Shown: piece after piece, positions 1-4,929 of the stretch
How the letters are laid out: each line of letters opens with the position of its first letter
Position numbering within the stretch: position 1 is the first letter of the stretch
DNA from: Betaproteobacteria bacterium
GTDB lineage: Bacteria > Pseudomonadota > Gammaproteobacteria > Burkholderiales > Casimicrobiaceae
Length of the DNA: 5,415 nt
Direction: 5' to 3'
Assembly: GCA_005889025.1 (NCBI GenBank)
Contig: VBCZ01000162.1
Span: forward strand, 1-5,415
Translations under genes and position numbers: made by a program
The notes under the pieces: generated by a model
What the model saw: the letters and a program-made list of their open reading frames with translations, nothing else
Told to the model about the DNA's origin: nothing
Database searches by the model: none

Positions 1-2
1 CG

Positions 3-1178
3 TTTTCGGGATACGGCATCGAACTCGAGTATGTGATCGTCGACCGCGAAACGCTCGCGGTGCGGCCGATCGCCGGCGAGTTGCTGCGCCTGTTCGGAGG
101 GCAGGACGCGTCGGACGTGCAGCGCGGCCAGCTCGGCTGGTCAAACGAGCTGGTGGCGCACGTGGTCGAGCTCAAGAACATCGCGCCGGCGCCCGCCCTG
201 GAAATGCTGCCTTCGACTTTTCAGCTCGAAGTCCGTGAGGCCAACCGCATGCTCGAATCGGTTTCGGCGCAGTTGATGCCGACGGCGATGCACCCGTGGA
301 TGGATCCCGCCGCGGAGACGGTGCTGTGGGCGAAGGAGGATGCCGACATCTACCAGACCTTCGACAGGATCTTCGATTGCCGCCGCCACGGCTGGTCGAA
401 TATCCAGAGCATGCATATCAATCTGCCCTTTGCCGACGACGCGCAATTTGCGCGGCTGCACGCGGCGGTCCGCCTGCTCCTCCCGCTCTTGCCGGCGTTG
501 GCGGCAAGCTCGCCGATCGCCGAAGGCAGGGACACCGGAGTGCTGGATTACCGGATCGAGGCGTACCGCGCCAATGCGAGGTCTGTGCCGTCGGTTGCCG
601 GGAAGATCATTCCGGAAACCGTCGTCGACGGTGCGGACTATCAAGAGCGGATCCTCGATCCCATGTACCGCGAGATTGCCCGATACGACAAGGACGGGGT
701 TCTCTGCCATGAATGGCTCAACTCGCGCGGCGCCATCGCGCGCTTCGAGCGCAACGCGATCGAAATACGCCTGGTCGACGCACAGGAGTGCCCGCAAGCC
801 GATGTCGCGATTGCGGCCGCGGTAGCAGCTGTCGCCAAGGCGCTCTATTCGGAAACGTGGTCGACGCTGTGGCAACAGCAGGCGTTGCCCACCGACACCC
901 TGCATCGGATATTGATGGCTACGATGCGAACCGGCGAAGAGGCGGTGATCGACGACGGGCAACTCCTCGACGTTGTGGGCATGAAGTCCCGTCGCGTCAA
1001 GGCAGCCGAGATCTGGCAGCATCTCATCGATACGGCGACGGACGGAAGCGAAGAAGACGGCGCATGGTGGCCGCGGCGAATCCTCAGGGCGGTCGAAGGC
1101 GACTTCAGCCGGGGACACCTGCGGGAAGTCTATGGCAGGCTTTGCCAATGTCTCGAAAACGGGCAGATGTTCGAGTGA
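3..1178 (+). CDS. Carboxylate-amine ligase, glutamate-cysteine ligase GCS2 family (5' end cut by window edge)
   Basis: This is the C-terminal 391 residues of an ATP-dependent amidoligase of the GCS2 family (YbdK-like), a cytoplasmic enzyme class that joins a carboxylate, typically the gamma-carboxyl of glutamate, to an amine. The frame is open to the left edge. The visible protein begins FSGYGIELEYVIVDRET, the first beta strand of the family with its metal-binding glutamates, so the GTG at 33 is internal and the true start lies outside the window. Numbering from the codon at 3, further family segments are VELKN (55-59), TAMHPWMDP (about 94-102), MHINLPF (137-143) and NSRGAIARFERNAIEIRLVD (240-259), where the ERNAIEIR strand resembles the last metal-binding strand. 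The 3' end overlaps the next gene, implying one operon. The family call is strong. The substrates are unknown, and true glutathione synthesis should not be assumed, because many homologues act on other amines. Confidence 0.9.
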   Translation, partial: FSGYGIELEYVIVDRETLAVRPIAGELLRLFGGQDASDVQRGQLGWSNELVAHVVELKNIAPAPALEMLPSTFQLEVREANRMLESVSAQLMPTAMHPWMDPAAETVLWAKEDADIYQTFDRIFDCRRHGWSNIQSMHINLPFADDAQFARLHAAVRLLLPLLPALAASSPIAEGRDTGVLDYRIEAYRANARSVPSVAGKIIPETVVDGADYQERILDPMYREIARYDKDGVLCHEWLNSRGAIARFERNAIEIRLVDAQECPQADVAIAAAVAAVAKALYSETWSTLWQQQALPTDTLHRILMATMRTGEEAVIDDGQLLDVVGMKSRRVKAAEIWQHLIDTATDGSEEDGAWWPRRILRAVEGDFSRGHLREVYGRLCQCLENGQMFE

Positions 1179-1918
1179 CGTGGAAGACGGCTCGCACCGC
1201 CGAGGGATCGGAATTGCGCCCGATATCGTTCGTGGTTACCTGCGAGCACGGTGGAAACCGCATTCCCGCGAAATATGCGAAGCTGTTTCGCGGCCGGCGG
1301 CGCTTGCTCGAATCGCATCGCGGCTACGATCCCGGGGCGCTTTCGATGGCGCGCTCGCTCTCGCGCGCGCTGGGCACGGTGCCCGTCGCATCAACGGTCA
1401 GCCGTCTTCTTATCGAGCTCAACCGCTCGCCGCGGCACCCTGCGGTTTACTCCAAAGTCATGCGAAAAGCGCCGCAGTCAGTCAGACGGGAAGTCTACGA
1501 GCGCTATTACATCCCGTATCGCGCCCGAGTCGAGAACGCCGTGCGTGCCGCTGTCGAACGCGGGGATCGTGTCGTTCACATCTCGTCGCACAGCTTCACT
1601 CCCCGGTTGAACGGCGTCGTACGCAAAGCCGACGCCGGCCTGTTGTACGACCCGCGGCGCGCGAGCGAACGAGCGTTGTCCGCGCGCTGGCAAGTTGCAC
1701 TGCAGACCAGGATGCCGGGCTGGCGCGTAAGGCGGAACTATCCGTACAGGGGAGCGAGCGATGGACTGACGCGATATTTGCGCGGCCTATTTCCGGGAAG
1801 CGTCTATAGCGGCATCGAGCTCGAGATCAACCATAAGCACTTCTTTGCAGGCGATCGGGTGTGGAATCGTATCCGATCCACGGTGGTAGGCGCGCTCCTC
1901 GAGTCTGTCAGAAAATAA
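1148..1918 (+). CDS. N-formylglutamate amidohydrolase family protein
   Basis: A 256-residue hydrolase of the N-formylglutamate amidohydrolase family (PF05013), whose characterised members cleave amide bonds of N-acylated glutamate using a metal centre. Visible family motifs are FVVTCEHGGNRIP (28-40), HRGYDPGAL (57-65), SRLLIELNRSPRHP (85-98), VVHISSHSFTP (142-152), GLLYDPRR (164-171) and GIELEINH (222-229). The Glu-His, His and Glu-Asn positions are those expected around the metal site. No signal peptide is seen, so it is probably cytoplasmic. The ATG at 1148 overlaps the ligase gene by 31 bases. A GTG at 1175 would give a 4-base GTGA overlap and remove nine residues; neither has a clear Shine-Dalgarno sequence, and both precede every conserved motif. 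The overlap with the amidoligase gene suggests coupled translation and a common substrate. It is probably not the histidine-pathway enzyme HutG, since no hut genes are nearby. Confidence 0.88.
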   Translation: MSRKRADVRVTWKTARTAEGSELRPISFVVTCEHGGNRIPAKYAKLFRGRRRLLESHRGYDPGALSMARSLSRALGTVPVASTVSRLLIELNRSPRHPAVYSKVMRKAPQSVRREVYERYYIPYRARVENAVRAAVERGDRVVHISSHSFTPRLNGVVRKADAGLLYDPRRASERALSARWQVALQTRMPGWRVRRNYPYRGASDGLTRYLRGLFPGSVYSGIELEINHKHFFAGDRVWNRIRSTVVGALLESVRK

Positions 1919-1984
1919 CGGCGACGCGCCCGCATGTTGACGCCTCGTTCTTATTGTCGGCAGCTATCATGCGACTGTGCGGCG

Positions 1985-2013
1985 CCGATACGTATCGGAC
2001 GATCGCCGATTTT
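1985..2013 (+). terminator. Palindrome and weak terminator-like hairpin after the amidohydrolase gene
   Basis: CCGATACGTATCGG (1985-1998) is a perfect 14-bp palindrome. Its right half, ATCGG (1994-1998), can instead pair with CCGAT (2006-2010) across a 7-base loop, after which the run of T reaches 2013. The stem is only 5 bp and the T run is short, so termination is weakly supported. The perfect palindrome could equally be a regulator site. A second small hairpin, CGTCGG/CCGACG at 2038-2056, lies downstream. Confidence 0.3.
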
Positions 2014-2104
2014 CGCTTGAGCTGCGTGCGTCATCGGCGTCGGACGGATACCGACGTCGCATGAATTCATCCACGATCACGAAGCAGTGGTGGGAGGATA
2101 AGCC

Positions 2105-2113
2105 TGCTAAAAT
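2105..2113 (+). promoter_or_regulatory. Extended -10-like promoter element
   Basis: TGC followed by TAAAAT matches an extended -10 box (TGnTATAAT) at all but one position. It lies 27 bases before the ATG at 2141, a suitable distance for a short leader. The expected -35 position (about 2085-2090, CAGTGG) is poor, which extended -10 promoters tolerate. If real, it would drive the receiver-like remnant and the VanZ gene. Confidence 0.33.
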
Positions 2114-2140
2114 CGCAGCCGGCTTTCACGGTCCAGACCC

Positions 2141-2326
2141 ATGCATGACATCGTTATCGCCGATGATAAACACCGATGCGCTCCTCACGATTTCGGCGCT
2201 TGCGGGCGCAACGCTCGCCGTAGCGATGCTGATTCTGACCATCCGGGTGTCGAGTTGATCATGAAGCCGTTCCCCCAGGCGAGTCTCGGGCGCAAGCTCG
2301 AAAAAATGCTCTCGATTCCCTCTTGA
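2141..2326 (+). pseudogene. Decayed response-regulator receiver domain (remnant)
   Basis: A 61-codon frame beginning MHDIVIADD and ending with a segment, HPGVELIMKPFPQASLGRKL (34-53), that closely resembles the last strand and helix of receiver domains, especially those attached to hybrid histidine kinases. The KPF of that segment carries the conserved lysine of the phosphorylation pocket. The preceding GRNA (22-25) fits the usual G-Y-x-R-N-A stretch. An intact receiver needs about 115-120 residues and a phospho-acceptor aspartate around residue 50-55, and that whole middle is absent. The start, IVIADD, could be the acidic first strand, which would imply a large internal deletion, or it could be chance. 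It cannot act as a normal phospho-receiver. It ends two bases before the VanZ start codon, so they may be co-transcribed. It could instead be an ordinary small gene of unknown kind. Confidence 0.45.
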
Positions 2327-2328
2327 GC

Positions 2329-2724
2329 ATGGAAGGCCGCGCGGCGCCATTGCGGTTCACGCGACTCTGGATCACGATCGGGATGGGCTTTGTGCTGCTG
2401 GTCATCTATCTGTCGCTTACACCCGATCCACCGGATCTCGGCGCCCCGGAAGGCTTGAAGATCGGCCACGTCCTCGCATACTGCTGGCTGATGCTTTGGT
2501 TCGCACAGATTCAGCGTCCAACCCGGGACCGACTGCTGTTGGCTGCGACATTCTGCGCGCTGGGCGTCGCGCTGGAGTATTTGCAGGGAATGACCGACTA
2601 CCGTGACTTCGAGTACTCCGACATGCTTATCAACTCGGCTGGCGTGGGTCTCGGCCTGGCTCTGGCTCGAACGCCGCTGCAGAACGGGTTACGATCGCTC
2701 GAAGAGATCATTCCGACGCGGTAG
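2329..2724 (+). CDS. VanZ family membrane protein
   Basis: A 131-residue integral inner-membrane protein of the VanZ-like family (PF04892). Four hydrophobic helices are visible: about 12-31, 45-60, 67-86 and 98-113. Conserved family features are the Leu-Ser-Leu-Thr-Pro end of helix 1 (28-32), KIGHVLAY (44-51) at the start of helix 2, E83 and Q86 at the end of helix 3, and the R92/D98/N102/G105 pattern leading into helix 4. Founding member VanZ gives low-level teicoplanin resistance, but most proteobacterial members have no known role, so no resistance function should be inferred. The ATG at 2329 is preferred. A TTG at 2323 overlapping the preceding stop would add two residues. There is no strong Shine-Dalgarno sequence, so expression may depend on translational coupling with the frame ending at 2326. 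Length fits the short single-domain subgroup. Confidence 0.85.
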   Translation: MEGRAAPLRFTRLWITIGMGFVLLVIYLSLTPDPPDLGAPEGLKIGHVLAYCWLMLWFAQIQRPTRDRLLLAATFCALGVALEYLQGMTDYRDFEYSDMLINSAGVGLGLALARTPLQNGLRSLEEIIPTR

Positions 2725-2795
2725 GCTCGACTACACGGCAAGAGTAAACAGGCGCGCAGCCCACCTGGGGGCTTCGGCTATTCCGAACCGCAATG

Positions 2796-2828
2796 TGAAT
2801 ATTCGACAGTTTGGGGACCGAATATTCA
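2796..2828. repeat. Inverted repeat built from two GAATATTC palindromes
   Basis: TGAATATTCG (2796-2805) and CGAATATTCA (2819-2828) are exact reverse complements separated by 13 bases. Each arm also contains the 8-bp palindrome GAATATTC. The centres of the two palindromes are 23 bp apart, close to two helical turns, which would suit a pair of dimeric regulator sites. It lies 38 bp before the 71-residue orphan gene. A second, shorter inverted repeat, TTCGG/CCGAA, sits at 2773-2787. No T run follows, so it is not an obvious terminator. Confidence 0.6.
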
Positions 2829-2865
2829 GGCTGTGCCGAATTTCATCAAGCGCTATCCTTCAAAT

Positions 2866-3081
2866 ATGAGACCGAGCAAATCGTTGCTGGGCAAGCGTCA
2901 AAGGCGTCGCATCGACGCGGACGATTACGCATTCCGCGATTTTTTCAAGAGCATCACGGCGACAAGGGAAGAGCTGGCTGCTATCGCTTCCGGGCCCGGA
3001 TACTCGATTTTGGAGGTAAGGCATTACCTGCAGGCCAAGCGCAGCGAAAAGGGTAATGCGTCGGCGATTCGCCTCGACTGA
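2866..3081 (+). CDS. Hypothetical small basic protein, 71 residues
   Basis: I do not recognise this protein. It has a strongly basic N-terminus (MRPSKSLLGKRQRRR, 1-15), then an acidic and aromatic stretch (DADDYAFRDFF, 17-27) and a likely helical segment with alternating charges (about 31-60), ending in a basic, polar tail. No membrane segment or cysteine is present, so it is probably a soluble cytoplasmic protein, perhaps nucleic-acid-associated given its charge. The ATG at 2866 was chosen; an in-frame GTG at 2833 would add 11 residues that extend back toward the inverted repeat. Neither has a good Shine-Dalgarno sequence. The frame avoids rare-looking codons and reads like protein, but no homologue is known to me. 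It converges on the minus-strand gene ending at 3240. A longer opposite-strand frame over the same bases looked less protein-like. Confidence 0.5.
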   Translation: MRPSKSLLGKRQRRRIDADDYAFRDFFKSITATREELAAIASGPGYSILEVRHYLQAKRSEKGNASAIRLD

Positions 3082-3199
3082 CGCGCCGCGAGAATCCCGA
3101 CCGCGAGGCTGCTGACAGGCGGTCATCTCAAACGCATCAATAGTTTCGGCCGGCAGAGCGCGAACCCGCAAGGGTGATCGCGTCAAGTCGCACGCCCAG

Positions 3200-3227
3200 A
3201 AAAGCCCCGGTAGCGCGGCACCCCGGG
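3200..3227 (-). terminator. Possible terminator for the minus-strand gene
   Basis: Read on the minus strand, CCCGG (3227-3223) can pair with CCGGG (3210-3206) across a 12-base loop, followed by GC and then TTTT (complement of 3203-3200). It begins 12 bases past the stop codon of the gene at 3240-4016. The stem is short and the T run is only four, so this is tentative. A second small hairpin with a GCAA tetraloop (ACCC/GGGT) occurs in the same convergent spacer. Confidence 0.3.
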
Positions 3228-3239
3228 TTGAAATCGACA

Positions 3240-4016
3240 CTAGGCTACGCGGGGGTCCGAATACGGCTCCTGCTTTCGACCACTCAATACATTCCGGTTC
3301 TGCAACGATTCAACACTCCACCGCAATGTATCAATGTACTTTTGGAGGTCGGCATCCTTGGGTTTGCCCGAGCCGACGAGCGCCCCGATAAGCTGTAGCG
3401 TCGCCCTGACGATCAGTAGGGCATTCTCGTACCGGAAGTACGCAAAGCGCCACTCGACGCCGATGCCGAGCTCGGGATGCAGGACTTGAGTATCCATCTT
3501 GCCGCAAGGGTCGATGGCCAAGTCTCGGAACCTGAAGATTTCTCCCATGGTCTGGCGCAGGCTGCTCACAGTCTTCGGCTCTAACGAAAATGCTCTTCGA
3601 AGGACCTCGCAAATCTGAATGTAACGCGGAGTGCGCTCATCTCGCCATTCGTCGATGAGTGATTGAGGGGAATGGATTATGGTCTGCACCACGGCATAAA
3701 AAGCTTCGATCGCCATTCCGCACATCACTATCGCCTGTATGGACGCCTCGAACTCCCATTCCAGCGCCCCTGTTCTCGAGGGTTCGTCCGTATCTCTCCA
3801 TGTCTCGACCCGTGCGGCCTGCGCAACTTGCGCATCCGACAGATGGCGAATCGCCAGCTCCAGCCAAATAGGACACACGTCGAAGTGTCTCTGAGTGGAA
3901 GGTAGATTGCTCGCCGGCTCTGTATTCGCGGGCTCTGCATTTTGGCCGAGCAAGCCAACCAAACCACCCGCTGGGAAAGCGGCGGTTACCGCCCGAGGAT
4001 TCGAAACGCTGCTCAT
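3240..4016 (-). CDS. Hypothetical protein, all-helical, possibly HEPN-like
   Basis: A 258-residue protein whose family I cannot name. The ATG at 4016 is preferred to in-frame starts further upstream (up to 4322), because it has a good Shine-Dalgarno sequence and the upstream extension has low-complexity, non-protein-like content. The first 35 residues look flexible and rich in Ala, Gly and Pro. A hydrophobic helix follows at about 92-114 (IVMCGMAIEAFYAVV), then a polar region and the motif EIFRFRDLAIDPCG (159-172), then VLHPELGIGVEWRF (178-191) and another hydrophobic helix near 195-213. A hydrophobic helix containing E-x-F followed by an R-rich R-x4-6-[H/D]-P motif is reminiscent of HEPN-fold proteins, but here aspartate (D169) stands where the catalytic histidine would be. 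This is a pattern-level guess, not an assignment. Its base composition looks less G+C-rich than the operon at the left, which would fit acquired DNA. It is not in an obvious operon. Confidence 0.72.
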   Translation of the reverse strand: MSSVSNPRAVTAAFPAGGLVGLLGQNAEPANTEPASNLPSTQRHFDVCPIWLELAIRHLSDAQVAQAARVETWRDTDEPSRTGALEWEFEASIQAIVMCGMAIEAFYAVVQTIIHSPQSLIDEWRDERTPRYIQICEVLRRAFSLEPKTVSSLRQTMGEIFRFRDLAIDPCGKMDTQVLHPELGIGVEWRFAYFRYENALLIVRATLQLIGALVGSGKPKDADLQKYIDTLRWSVESLQNRNVLSGRKQEPYSDPRVA

Positions 4017-4025
4017 GTTGTTGTC

Positions 4026-4031
4026 TCTCCC
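4026..4031 (-). promoter_or_regulatory. Ribosome binding site deciding the start at 4016
   Basis: The minus strand reads GGGAGA here, 9 bases before the ATG at 4016. It is the clearest Shine-Dalgarno match in the window and is the main reason for rejecting upstream in-frame starts, which would add up to 102 residues. Confidence 0.6.
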
Positions 4032-4303
4032 AGCCAGCCAACGAACCTTGGATTCTACTTCCAGGTTTTTTCGCGGTCCACCTTGCGCTGCATATGGCCG
4101 CGCGCTCCTGCCCTGTTCGGGCAATTTGCACGGCCTTCGCTTCATGTTCTGCGCGTCGCCGATTACCCGTCCGCGCCGTCGTGCGATAGCACTCTCCCTG
4201 CCGCGGGAATGTCCCTTTGATGAAGTACAACGCTGTATCTGTATGGCTTTGTTTATTTGACCGGTTACGCCGTCCGGGCCCCCCAAAGCCTTCCTGGTGA
4301 AGG

Positions 4304-4453
4304 ATGACATTGACTGAGGCAACTTCCTTGGACCAGGCGGATCGCGACGTCATCGCGAAAGCTCCTTGCCCCAGTGACTTGTCCGATTTCATCCCACGTA
4401 AGCGCACCCGTGGGCCTACGGCCAAATCAGCCCCAAGCCTATTTCGGGTTTGA
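4304..4453 (+). CDS. Possible 49-residue small protein
   Basis: A short frame with an in-frame stop just before it (4298-4300). The peptide starts MTLTEATSLDQADRDVIAKA, continues with a Cys-Pro and Ser/Asp-rich stretch, and ends in a basic tail containing PRKRTRGP (31-38). The acidic N-terminal half and basic C-terminal half look more protein-like than the opposite strand. A purine-rich GAAGGA (4299-4304) is too close to the ATG but well placed for a TTG at 4310, which would shorten the product to 47 residues. It lies 57 bp before the zinc-ribbon gene on the same strand. I recognise no family, and third-position composition does not support coding strongly, so it may be chance. Confidence 0.27.
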   Translation: MTLTEATSLDQADRDVIAKAPCPSDLSDFIPRKRTRGPTAKSAPSLFRV

Positions 4454-4510
4454 TCACCTTCGGCAAGAATCGCCTTTGCGTGCTGATGCTGTTATCGATA
4501 AGTCGATGGT

Positions 4511-4687
4511 ATGGTCGTAGTATGCCCCCGCTGTGGTTCACCTGCATTACGCATTCACCGGCGACGCATTGATCGCGTAATTTCGTTGATCTACCCGGTG
4601 CGCCGTTATCAGTGCCTGCGCTTTGAGTGTCAATGGAAAGGCAATCTTCGCCGGTCCCCAGAGCACGCGTTCGGGCACCACGCATAA
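4511..4687 (+). CDS. Small zinc-ribbon protein, 58 residues
   Basis: A very short gene whose product carries an evident zinc ribbon. CPRCG (5-9) forms the first knuckle, a basic segment with R-R-R-x-x-D-R (17-22) and a hydrophobic strand (about 23-30) follow, then RRYQC (31-35) and C40-Q-W-x-G make the second knuckle with CX4C spacing. This arrangement, CPRCG, then R-R-x-x-D-R, then R-Y-x-C-x4-C-x-W-x-G, resembles small uncharacterised zinc-ribbon proteins of Burkholderiales-like bacteria as I remember them. The residues after Arg48 (to His58) look unstructured. A stop codon lies in frame at 4499-4501, so the ATG at 4511 is the only reasonable ATG start. There is no strong Shine-Dalgarno sequence. 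The palindrome TTATCGATAA (4492-4501) directly precedes the gene and could be an operator. Nucleic-acid or protein binding is likely for the fold, but the actual role is unknown. Confidence 0.68.
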   Translation: MVVVCPRCGSPALRIHRRRIDRVISLIYPVRRYQCLRFECQWKGNLRRSPEHAFGHHA

Positions 4688-4873
4688 TTTCCGCGCAATT
4701 TCCTTCTCGCAGACTTGGCGCCCGGCCGCAATGCAGGGTCGCTTTCCGCACACATTACAAGGTCGTTGAACCACCGGTAGCTACCCGGCGAACGGGGAGG
4801 GAGCGGTGAGCTTGAGCAGTGCCCGGCGTCCGCAAGTATCGCGAGGACCTCGCCCGCCCGGTACCAGCGCATC

Positions 4874-4914
4874 ACCCGAAGCTTGATGCACGGCGCCCCC
4901 GGCCTCCTTCGGGT
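4874..4914 (-). repeat. Inverted repeat downstream of the DUF6351 gene
   Basis: ACCCGAAG (4874-4881) and CTTCGGGT (4907-4914) are exact reverse complements separated by 25 bases, beginning 16 bp past the DUF6351 stop codon on the minus strand. A competing small hairpin, GCATCA/TGATGC, occupies 4869-4889. There is no T run, so intrinsic termination is doubtful; a processing or Rho-type end is possible. Nothing else was recognised between 4688 and 4929. Confidence 0.3.
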
Positions 4915-4929
4915 AACGGCGCACCGTCT

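Noticed and set aside
713..1147. In-frame upstream extension of the amidohydrolase gene
   Set aside because: These 145 codons lie wholly inside the ligase gene in another phase, are Arg-rich and match no part of the amidohydrolase family, whose motifs begin after 1148.
141..1148. A 335-codon open frame on the minus strand opposite the ligase gene
   Set aside because: It is the mirror of a strongly supported GC-rich gene and is full of Arg/Pro/His-rich sequence with no motif; such antisense frames are common in GC-rich coding DNA.
1937..1970. TTGACG and TATCAT as a sigma-70 promoter
   Set aside because: The spacer is 22 bases, too long for a normal promoter, and no supported gene starts soon after it.
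2860..3240. A 126-codon minus-strand frame opposite the 71-residue gene
   Set aside because: Arg- and Ala-rich with no recognisable segment and no ribosome binding site; the plus-strand frame has more protein-like composition.
3200..3240. Possible tRNA 3' part, prompted by GGGTTGAAATC
   Set aside because: It lacks the TTCGA core, the acceptor and anticodon stems cannot be formed from flanking bases, and no CCA end follows.
4017..4322. N-terminal extension of the minus-strand hypothetical protein to 4322
   Set aside because: The extra 102 residues are basic and low-complexity, while the ATG at 4016 has a good Shine-Dalgarno sequence.
4547..4774. Minus-strand frame beginning with a C-x-x-C motif (CNVCG)
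   Set aside because: It lies opposite the well-supported zinc-ribbon gene. The cysteines are not arranged as a complete ribbon and the remainder resembles an antisense reading.
4630..4875. Minus-strand 81-codon frame starting MMRWYRAGEVLAILADAG
   Set aside because: The start looks slightly protein-like, but the rest overlaps the zinc-ribbon gene on the other strand and no family was recognised, so it is not supported as a gene.
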